Positions 4,280 to 10,758 of a stretch of 10,758 nucleotides of DNA are shown piece by piece. Under the pieces are notes generated by a model. That model had not been told where the DNA came from, made no database searches, and saw only the letters and a list, made by a program, of their open reading frames with translations. The DNA comes from an uncultured Christensenella sp. Lineage in GTDB: Bacteria; Bacillota; Clostridia; Christensenellales; Borkfalkiaceae. The stretch spans positions 1-10,758 of the forward strand of contig CAJTRW010000019.1 in assembly GCA_910578765.1 (NCBI GenBank). The letters are read 5' to 3'. Position 1 is the stretch's first letter, and each line of letters begins with the position of its first letter. The position numbers and the translations under genes are program-made.

Positions 4280-5458
4280 ATGAATTACAGAGAACAATCT
4301 TTAATTAAGCACGCGCAGTGGAAAGGCAAGATAGAAACTGTCTGCCGCGTGCCCGTGGAAAGCAGGGAAGCGCTTTCGCTTGCGTACACGCCCGGCGTTG
4401 CAGAGCCGTGCATGGCGATACACAACGACGCGGAAAAAAGCTTCGAGCTGACGCGCCGCTGGAACACCGTACCCGTAATTACCGACGGCACGGCGGTTTT
4501 GGGATTGGGAGACATCGGACCCGAGGCGGGCATGCCCGTCATGGAAGGCAAGTGCGCGCTTTTCAAGGCTTTCGGAAACGTGGACGCCTACCCCATATGC
4601 ATCAAATCCAAGGACACGGACGAAATTATAAATACGATAAAGCTTATTTCCGGCTCCTTCGGCGGAATCAATTTGGAGGACATTTCCGCGCCCCGCTGCT
4701 TCGAGATAGAAACGCGACTTAAAGAAGAGCTGGATATACCCGTCTTTCACGACGACCAGCACGGCACGGCAATAGTCATGACGGCGGCGCTTATAAACGC
4801 CCTGAAGCTTTCGGGAAAGAAAAAGGACGCAATAAAGATTGTAATAAACGGCGCGGGCGCGGCCGGAATTGCGATAGCCAAATTTTTAATGCTGTACGGC
4901 ATAAAGGACGTTACCCTTTGCGATTTGAAGGGAATAGTCTGCGATGGCGAGGAATGGCTTAACCCTGCGCAAAAGGAAATTGCAAAGGTTACGAACAAGC
5001 CGCGCCTTAAAGGCAAGCTTGCGGACGCTATGCGCGGCGCGGACGTGTTTATCGGCGTTTCGGGTCCCAATTGCGTTACGAAGGATATGGTTAAATCCAT
5101 GGCGGATAAGCCCATACTTTTCCCCTGCGCGAATCCCGTACCCGAAATAAGCCCGCAGGACGCTTTGGACGCGGGCGCGTTTATAGTGGGAACGGGCTCC
5201 TCCGAGTACCCCAACCAGATAAACAACGTGCTTGTATTCCCGGGACTTTTCCGCGGCGCGCTTGACGTGAGGGCGAACACGGTAAACACGGAAATGATGG
5301 TTGCCGCGGCAAAGGGCATTGCGGACTGCGTAACCGACAACCAGCTTGCGCGCGACTACATACTGCCCTACGCCTACGACAAAGCCGCGCATAAAAGCGT
5401 TGCCAAAGCCGTAGCGGAAGCCGCAATAAAATCCGGTGCGGCGAAAATAAAGCCGTAA
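4280..5458 (+). CDS. Malic enzyme (NAD(P)-dependent, decarboxylating), short bacterial type
   Basis: Converts malate to pyruvate and CO2 with reduction of NAD or NADP, in the cytoplasm. It has 392 residues, the short bacterial form without the C-terminal phosphotransacetylase-like domain of MaeB. Visible motifs are SLAYTPGVAEPC (33-44, with catalytic Tyr36), TDGTAVLGLGDIGPEAGMPV (68-87), MEGK with catalytic Lys91, the metal-binding NLEDI (131-135), VFHDDQHGTA (155-164), and the Rossmann loop GAGAAG (191-196) followed by CDLKG (214-218). Coenzyme preference cannot be decided safely. The start at 4280 has AAGGAG (4269-4274) 5 bases upstream. It is divergent from a LysR regulator that probably controls it. 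There is no terminator before the lipoprotein gene 29 bases downstream, so it may head a longer transcript of surface proteins, an odd pairing. Confidence 0.96.
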   Translation: MNYREQSLIKHAQWKGKIETVCRVPVESREALSLAYTPGVAEPCMAIHNDAEKSFELTRRWNTVPVITDGTAVLGLGDIGPEAGMPVMEGKCALFKAFGNVDAYPICIKSKDTDEIINTIKLISGSFGGINLEDISAPRCFEIETRLKEELDIPVFHDDQHGTAIVMTAALINALKLSGKKKDAIKIVINGAGAAGIAIAKFLMLYGIKDVTLCDLKGIVCDGEEWLNPAQKEIAKVTNKPRLKGKLADAMRGADVFIGVSGPNCVTKDMVKSMADKPILFPCANPVPEISPQDALDAGAFIVGTGSSEYPNQINNVLVFPGLFRGALDVRANTVNTEMMVAAAKGIADCVTDNQLARDYILPYAYDKAAHKSVAKAVAEAAIKSGAAKIKP

Positions 5459-5487
5459 ATATATATTAATATGATAAGGAGAAAATG

Positions 5488-6660
5488 ATGAAAAAGAAAC
5501 TTACTGTACTTTTCTGCCTGATAATTTCCGTTACGGCAATCGCGGCGGCGGTGTTTGCGGGCGGGTGCTCCGGCAAGGAACAGACCGTCTGGAAAATAGC
5601 TGCCGACGGCGGAGAAGTTACGGCGCGTTTTACGGACAACGGAAATTACGGTTATATCCTTACGTTGGAGGGAAGCGGCAGGATAAAGGATTTTTCTTCC
5701 GAAAAGGACGCGCCTTGGTACGGTAAATCCGGCAGGGTAACCGAAATTATCCTGCCCGAAGGCATTACCGCCGTAGGAAACAACACCTTTAAAAACTGCT
5801 GTTACGTTAAATCGGTCATTTTGCCGCAAAGCGTAACCGCGATAGGGGAAAATTCCTTTTCCCGTGACACCAAAGTATGCGCACGTGCGCAGATTTCCGC
5901 ACCCGAAGACGTAAAGGTCTACATGTATTCGGAAACCAAGCCCGCGGACGGCGGATATTACTGGCATTTGAAGGACGGCGCGGCAAGCATTTGGGAGACG
6001 AAGAAAATTCTTTTTATAGGGAACAGCTTCACATTCTATAACGACATGCCCTCCCTCTTTGCGCAGATAGCTTCCGCGGCGGAGGAAAACGTTATAGTAG
6101 AATCCGTGACCTGCGGCTCGCACAACCTTTCCCAGTTTGCAGACCCCGCCGACGAATACGGCGCGCAGGTATACGCAAAGCTGAATGCCGGTTCCGACTA
6201 CGACTATATAGTTTTACAGGAACAGAGCACTCGTCCGCTTTTAAGCTACGATATGTTTCTCGACGGCGCGAAAACGCTTGCCAGAAGCATTTACGCAACG
6301 CAGGACAGCTGCAAAATTTATATGTACGCGACTTGGGGCTTCCCCGAATACAACGACAAAATAGCCGAAACAAGCGCACTGCTTAAAACCGCTTACGATA
6401 ACGTTGCCAAGCAGATTGACGCAAAGGTCTGCAACGTAGGCACGGCGTTCGGCGCGGTGTATGAAAGCAACAAGGAAATAAACCTTTACAACGCCGACAA
6501 CCGCCACCCCTCACCGGAAGGTTCTTACCTTTCCGCTTGCGTTCACGCGGCGACGATACTGGGCGTGGATACGAGAAGCTTAACCTACAACGCGGGGCTG
6601 GACGAAGCAACCGCAACCGTTTTGAAAAACGCGGCGTACACTGCGGCGGCCGCTAAATAA
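5488..6660 (+). CDS. Lipoprotein with LRR-like segment and SGNH-hydrolase (DUF4886-like) domain
   Basis: A 390-residue surface lipoprotein. Residues 1-27 are a lipoprotein signal: KKK, hydrophobic stretch, then FAGGC with the lipidated Cys27 (the -3 residue is Ala, slightly atypical). Residues ~54-125 resemble a short leucine-rich-repeat unit of the BspA type (VTEIILPEGITAVGNNTFKN, then VKSVILPQSVTAIGENSF), often used for binding. Residues ~170-365 look like an SGNH/GDSL esterase: KILFIGNSFTFYNDMP with the probable catalytic Ser180, a Gly near 210, an LQEQS block at ~244-248, and DNRHPSPEGSYL with Asp337 and His340 as the other catalytic residues. This arrangement resembles DUF4886 proteins. 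The probable target is an ester, such as O-acetyl or acyl groups on glycans, but the substrate is unknown. ATG at 5488 is preferred: AAGGAG (5476-5481) lies 6 bases before it and only 3 before the ATG at 5485. The next gene starts 10 bases downstream. Confidence 0.85.
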   Translation: MKKKLTVLFCLIISVTAIAAAVFAGGCSGKEQTVWKIAADGGEVTARFTDNGNYGYILTLEGSGRIKDFSSEKDAPWYGKSGRVTEIILPEGITAVGNNTFKNCCYVKSVILPQSVTAIGENSFSRDTKVCARAQISAPEDVKVYMYSETKPADGGYYWHLKDGAASIWETKKILFIGNSFTFYNDMPSLFAQIASAAEENVIVESVTCGSHNLSQFADPADEYGAQVYAKLNAGSDYDYIVLQEQSTRPLLSYDMFLDGAKTLARSIYATQDSCKIYMYATWGFPEYNDKIAETSALLKTAYDNVAKQIDAKVCNVGTAFGAVYESNKEINLYNADNRHPSPEGSYLSACVHAATILGVDTRSLTYNAGLDEATATVLKNAAYTAAAAK

Positions 6661-6670
6661 GGAGGAAAAA

Positions 6671-8290
6671 ATGAAAAAGCATCTGATAGCCGCTTTGATT
6701 GCGGTACTAATGTGCCTGACCGCGCTGTGCGGATGCGCCGGCGTGAGAGCGTTTGAAAAAGACTTACAGGTCGTTTTAAACGTGAACGGGCAGTATTACG
6801 GCTGTTACACCGTAAATATTTTCAACAACGCGGTCGTACCCGAACCCGAGCCGCCCGCGGACAAAACGTTCAAGGGCTGGACGGTTTGGGAAAGCTGGAC
6901 GGACGAACAGGCGGACGAAGTGCCCGTCATACCCAACACGGGACTTGTGCGCTACGACGACGTAAAGGATTACGTTAAGGATAAAAACCAAAGCGTGACT
7001 CTGCGCGCGGTGTTCGTTCCCATTCCCAAGCGCGACCTTGTGGTTGCCTGGTACAACAGAAGCGTCTCCGGCATAACGCAGGCGGATATGGACGGCTTCA
7101 AAACCAACCTTTACACATACCTTACCACCCAAAATTACACACCCGAAAGCATGGATATAGTTATCCGCGGCTACACGGGTCAGGTCGGAGACAGCTGTTC
7201 GGCAATAGCCAAGGACGGCGACGTAGACATAATGCTGGGCTGGTCCTCGGCAAGCAACCTGCAACAGCAGGCGGGCTGGATTAAGGGCGAAAACTATATT
7301 GACCACGTAGGCAAAATACAGGTAGGAAGCACGGCGCGCTATGCGACGAGGCTGACCGATACCGAGCTTTGCAATCTTGTATATACCTGGATTCAGAACG
7401 AGTACGGCGAGGGCGCGACCCCTCCTCCCGTCAATCCCGACGACCCTATCCCCGCTTCCGAAAGCCGGCTTGTGTTTGCCTGGTACGACAACAGCGTTTC
7501 CGGACTTACGCAGACGATAATAGACAACTTTACGGCGGGGCTCAACACCTATCTTACGGCGGAGGGCTTCAACGTGAACGATTTGACAATCAGACTGCGC
7601 GCTTACGGCGACGACGTTGCAACCTCCTGCGGAAAAATTATGAACGACGGCGACGTGGACATAATGCTGGGTTGGGGCGGCAACATAAACGACCCGCTAA
7701 AAGGAAACATGGTCGAGGGCAAAGACTTTATCGAAAATATCGGCAGTATTGCAATGGGCGGCAAGACCCGCTATATTACAAGGATAACCGACACCGCGCT
7801 CGTAAACAAGGTGTTCGACTGGATAGAAGCCGGCAACGCGGCGGACTTGCTTGCAAAACCCACCGAGCCCGTCACCCCTCCCGACCCTTCGGAAAGAAAG
7901 AAAATAGTCGTTGGGTGGTGGAATAATTCTTCATCCGGACTTACGGCAGAAATAATGACTGCCGTTGAAACAGAACTGAAAACATATCTTTCATCGCAAG
8001 GATACGATTTGACTAACTTAGATTTGGTAATACGTAACTACGACGGAAATCTGGCAACTACCGCACCGATGATCATAAGCGATGCCGACGTCGACGTTGT
8101 ACTCGGTTACGGCGTTAACCTTAAATCTCAGGGCAATGTCGATTATATAGACAGAATCGGAGATATTAAAATGGGTGGCAAAACAGGTAGGTATATATAT
8201 CAATTAGCGGACAACACCGACGCTAAACTGGTATATGACTGGTTACAAACGGATTCCGCAAAAGCAATACTTGCAACCGAGGGGGTGTAA
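6671..8290 (+). CDS. Lipoprotein with three tandem ~125-residue domains, function unknown
   Basis: A 539-residue secreted lipoprotein. Lipobox LCGC gives lipidated Cys22. Residues ~35-115 look like an InlB/Listeria-Bacteroides repeat (ends TFKGWTVWESW ... VTLRAVF), a wall- or ligand-binding module. Three copies of one domain then follow, at ~120-244, 264-390 and 408-534, separated by proline-rich linkers (ATPPPVNPDDPIP and KPTEPVTPPDP). Each copy has a beta-like opening (LVVAWYNRSVSGIT; LVFAWYDNSVSGLT; IVVGWWNNSSSGLT), a helix ending near TYL, an acidic DGDVDIMLGW-type strand, a G..IG.I.MGGKTRY segment, and a final LVYDWL-type helix. The opening, the acidic strand and the end resemble one lobe of a type 2 solute-binding protein, but this fold is my inference. 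The start has AAGGAGG (6659-6665) overlapping the upstream stop, with 5 bases of spacing. The next gene begins 3 bases after the stop, so expression is tightly linked. The third copy has AT-richer codons than the first two. Confidence 0.8.
   Translation: MKKHLIAALIAVLMCLTALCGCAGVRAFEKDLQVVLNVNGQYYGCYTVNIFNNAVVPEPEPPADKTFKGWTVWESWTDEQADEVPVIPNTGLVRYDDVKDYVKDKNQSVTLRAVFVPIPKRDLVVAWYNRSVSGITQADMDGFKTNLYTYLTTQNYTPESMDIVIRGYTGQVGDSCSAIAKDGDVDIMLGWSSASNLQQQAGWIKGENYIDHVGKIQVGSTARYATRLTDTELCNLVYTWIQNEYGEGATPPPVNPDDPIPASESRLVFAWYDNSVSGLTQTIIDNFTAGLNTYLTAEGFNVNDLTIRLRAYGDDVATSCGKIMNDGDVDIMLGWGGNINDPLKGNMVEGKDFIENIGSIAMGGKTRYITRITDTALVNKVFDWIEAGNAADLLAKPTEPVTPPDPSERKKIVVGWWNNSSSGLTAEIMTAVETELKTYLSSQGYDLTNLDLVIRNYDGNLATTAPMIISDADVDVVLGYGVNLKSQGNVDYIDRIGDIKMGGKTGRYIYQLADNTDAKLVYDWLQTDSAKAILATEGV
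7028..8272 (+). repeat. Three in-frame coding repeats (~375 bp each)
   Basis: Units at about 7028-7402, 7460-7840 and 7892-8272 encode homologous domains of the lipoprotein. Units 1 and 2 keep identical stretches such as DGDVDIMLGW and near-identical WY(N/D)xSVSG starts. Unit 3 is more diverged in protein (DADVDVVLGY, WWNNSSSG) and in base composition. The DNA is diverged enough that frequent slippage is unlikely. Confidence 0.82.
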
Positions 8291-8293
8291 ATT

Positions 8294-10726
8294 ATGTATC
8301 TTAAAAGAAAACTTTTAAAAGCCGCTTCCGTATGCTGTTACGTGTTTGCGGGGCTTTGGATAACTTTGGCGGCGTGCTTCTTCGCACTGTCAAACAACTG
8401 GTACTGGCTTTTCCTTATATTCGGGCTTATCTCCCTTTACGACGGCTTTGTAATTACTTCCGTCAGGGAGAAAATGACGCAAGTAAAGCTTGAAAAGAAG
8501 GAAAACACCAAACTTCTCGTCTGCTGGATTTTAAGCATAGTTTGCCCGCCAGCCTTTATTCTTGACGGCATAGCTTACTTCCGCAATACGGAAGACAGAC
8601 TTGTAACCGTGCGGGAAAACGTTGAGATTGAAGAAGTAAAACCCGAAAAAACAATTGTTAAAAAACCCTTTTACAGGGCGAAACCGTTCATAACTATGTG
8701 CGTTGCATTCGGCATGATAATAATTGCCGGCTTCACCGGTATGTGCTTCGAAACCTCGGGTTTCAGCGTAAAGGTAAGCGACTTCACACTGACGCACGAC
8801 ATGACGTATTACTACAACAACGGCGAAATAAACGGTAAAAAATTCGTAATGGAAAAGGATACTACCTACGCCGTAACGATGTACAGGCCCAAGTCCGCAA
8901 CCGAGGAAAAGCCCGCGGCGACGGTATTCGTCCTCCCCGGGTTCACCCGCACAAAGGCTACGATGTCGCAGTATTGCATGGAGCTTTCAAGGCGCGGCGC
9001 CGTTGTGTTCTGCATGGACCCCGGCGGTCAGGGCTCCACAACGGAAACCTCCACAACCGGCGCGAACGGCATAGAATACCTTGTCCAATACGTTTACAAC
9101 AACACGGACGACTTCAAATTCTGCGATAAAAACCGCTTCGGCGCGGTTGGACACTCGGCAGGCGGCGGCAACGTATGCACACTCGCCTCCGACATGGCGG
9201 GCGCAAGCTTTAAGGAGAGCGTGATAAAATCCCTCTACATTTCGGGATATATAAAGACCTCCTCCGCCAACAAGTACAAAAACCTTAACTGCAACGCCGC
9301 CATGTCCTACGCATACTACGACGAGGGCGCGTTCCGTTACCAGACGGACACCTCCGCCTTCGAGGTGATAAGTCTGCGGTTCATAAACGAAGTAAGCGGA
9401 AACAACAACGGCTACGACAAGGTCGCTTACGACTACGGCTACGGCGACATGTCCGACGGCACTTACAGGATAGTCCACCGCGAAAAGACAAACCACTGCT
9501 TCGAAATGTACGACAGGGAAAGCATTAAAAACACTATTGAATTCTTCGACACCTCTCTCGGCATTAATTCGGGCAAAAGCGGTTCTAACCAGATTTGGTT
9601 CGGGAAAGAATTTTCCAACGGCATTGCGCTTGCGGCTGCTTTCACGTTTATAATTTCGCTGTGCGCGGTGCTTATGAAGACTCCCTTCTTCGCAACGCTT
9701 AAAGCGGGCGCGGCAAAGGCGAAAACGCCCGAAGGTGCGTCGCCCGCAAACGGTTTGGACGGCAATGCCGGAAACGCCGTAATGAGCGCGGTCGGCGGAG
9801 CAAAACCCGTTTCGGCTAACGCTGCGGCGACGCGGCATAAAACGGTTGCGCACAAGGTCATCTTCTGGTCGTGTCTGCTGCTTACCGCAATAATAGCCTG
9901 TCTGGACTACATTCCGCTTGCAAACCTTTCCATAGAAATATTCCCCACGGGCAACTCCGCAAGCGTGTTTACCTACACCTTCCCCGCGCGCATGATAAAC
10001 GCCATACTGCTGTGGGCGGCGATAAACGGCACGATAGGACTTGTAATTTTCTTCGGCACAACGCTTATAGAAAACCTTTACGAATATATCGTGTTCAAGG
10101 TAAAGGGAATTAAGCCCGAGTACGACTGGGATAAATTCAAGGCTATAAAGATAGGCGGCAACGGTCCGACGGGCGTGGTTTTGAACGTGCTTAAAACTCT
10201 GCTTCTTGCATTCGGTGCGTTCGGTGTGTTCTACTTCCTCGTACAGCTTAGTTACTGGACTTTCCATCAGGATTTCAGGTTCATGCTTATTTCGGCGGCG
10301 CCGCTCAACGCGAGAATGTTCGTAACCGCCCTCGAATACATGCCTATAATTTTCATCTTCTATATCTCGAATTCGATAAGGCTGAATTGCAGTATCGGGC
10401 GCGAGGGTTGGAGCGAATGGAAGGTCATGCTTGTCGGCGCGCTTGCAAACAGCGTGGGGCTTGCGTTCATTCTGCTGATAAATTACGTATGCTACTTTAC
10501 GACGGGCACACCCTTCTACGGCTACTACGGCGGTCCTGCCGGCAACGAGGTTTGGCTGTACGTGAACATGGTTTTCGGACTTGTGGTTATGATGTTCCTG
10601 CTGCCGATATTCAACAGGCTGTTCTACAAGCTGACGGGTAACGTCTGGACGGGTGCGATTGCATGCTGTATGATATTCATAATGATGACAATCTCCGCCT
10701 CCGTTTCATACATTCCCATGTATTAA
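8294..10726 (+). CDS. Polytopic membrane protein with embedded alpha/beta-hydrolase domain
   Basis: An 810-residue protein in three parts. The N-terminus has about four membrane segments (near 10-31, 37-57, 73-95, 131-152). Residues ~160-430 form an alpha/beta-hydrolase domain: oxyanion-type VFVLPGFTRTK (211-221), MDPGGQGST (241-249), nucleophile elbow VGHSAGGG (285-292) with Ser288, and a late TNHCF giving the probable catalytic His401. The acid may be an Asp near 385-388 (GDMSDGTYRI). The C-terminus has about eight membrane segments (near 440-462, 521-540, 565-588, 626-652, 673-692, 708-734, 754-780, 784-803), with an Ala/Gly-rich linker at ~470-515 in the first loop. With four helices before it the catalytic domain may face outward, like the two lipoproteins, but topology is inferred. 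GAGGGGGTG (8279-8287), inside the end of the previous gene, is 6 bases upstream, so translation is coupled. No exact family or substrate is recognised. Bases 10727-10758 are too short to show a terminator. Confidence 0.85.
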   Translation: MYLKRKLLKAASVCCYVFAGLWITLAACFFALSNNWYWLFLIFGLISLYDGFVITSVREKMTQVKLEKKENTKLLVCWILSIVCPPAFILDGIAYFRNTEDRLVTVRENVEIEEVKPEKTIVKKPFYRAKPFITMCVAFGMIIIAGFTGMCFETSGFSVKVSDFTLTHDMTYYYNNGEINGKKFVMEKDTTYAVTMYRPKSATEEKPAATVFVLPGFTRTKATMSQYCMELSRRGAVVFCMDPGGQGSTTETSTTGANGIEYLVQYVYNNTDDFKFCDKNRFGAVGHSAGGGNVCTLASDMAGASFKESVIKSLYISGYIKTSSANKYKNLNCNAAMSYAYYDEGAFRYQTDTSAFEVISLRFINEVSGNNNGYDKVAYDYGYGDMSDGTYRIVHREKTNHCFEMYDRESIKNTIEFFDTSLGINSGKSGSNQIWFGKEFSNGIALAAAFTFIISLCAVLMKTPFFATLKAGAAKAKTPEGASPANGLDGNAGNAVMSAVGGAKPVSANAAATRHKTVAHKVIFWSCLLLTAIIACLDYIPLANLSIEIFPTGNSASVFTYTFPARMINAILLWAAINGTIGLVIFFGTTLIENLYEYIVFKVKGIKPEYDWDKFKAIKIGGNGPTGVVLNVLKTLLLAFGAFGVFYFLVQLSYWTFHQDFRFMLISAAPLNARMFVTALEYMPIIFIFYISNSIRLNCSIGREGWSEWKVMLVGALANSVGLAFILLINYVCYFTTGTPFYGYYGGPAGNEVWLYVNMVFGLVVMMFLLPIFNRLFYKLTGNVWTGAIACCMIFIMMTISASVSYIPMY

Positions 10727-10758
10727 AGTAAACATTTAAAAGCCGTCCGCGCAAAATG

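Noticed and set aside
5374..6123. Leftward 249-codon frame across the malic enzyme / lipoprotein junction
   Set aside because: It crosses two well-supported rightward genes, has no ribosome binding site, and has shadow-like composition.
8987..10267. Long leftward open frame (426 codons) opposite the membrane hydrolase gene
   Set aside because: It is antisense to a gene with clear motifs and a coupled start, and has Arg/Val/Tyr/Cys-heavy, non-protein-like composition. GC-rich third positions on the plus strand create such shadows.

Overview
The window looks like a chromosomal segment of a low-to-medium GC Firmicute, most likely an anaerobic gut Clostridium-type bacterium. This rests on near-canonical sigma-A promoters, strong AAGGAGG-type ribosome binding sites, Gram-positive-style lipoprotein signals, a LysR-regulated malic enzyme, and short hairpin-rich intergenic repeats of a kind I associate with Clostridia genomes. 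The taxon is inference; there is no rRNA or tRNA here.

Bases 1-1860 form a visibly AT-rich block. After a palindromic element (1-97) comes a leftward TetR-family repressor gene (146-745). It diverges from a rightward pair: a six-helix membrane protein (874-1593) and, overlapping it by ATGA, a 53-residue two-CxxC zinc-ribbon protein (1590-1751). The shared intergenic region carries two copies of the palindrome CTGAAATATATTTCAG (one slightly degenerate) bracketing a TTGACT-17-TATAAT promoter, so this reads as a self-contained, repressor-controlled, probably inducible module. It ends in a long branched hairpin with a T-run.

Bases 1861-3240 hold one housekeeping gene, a family I inorganic pyrophosphatase (2293-2823) with its own strong terminator, set between intergenic repeats. 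A ~110-bp multi-hairpin repeat lies on each side in opposite orientation, and smaller repeats of a second type (ending TCAGAATGACA) surround both.

Bases 3241-10726 are GC-richer. A leftward LysR regulator and a rightward malic enzyme share a symmetrical bidirectional promoter in which the -35 box of each direction overlaps the -10 box of the other. No terminator or convincing promoter is visible between the malic enzyme and three following rightward genes, spaced 29, 10 and 3 bases apart. These are a lipoprotein with a leucine-rich-repeat-like segment and an SGNH-type esterase domain, a lipoprotein with three copies of a ~125-residue domain, and a polytopic membrane protein with an embedded extracytoplasmic alpha/beta-hydrolase domain. 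The three look like a cell-surface hydrolase and binding system. They are the best candidate for something undescribed, although their joint function is inference.
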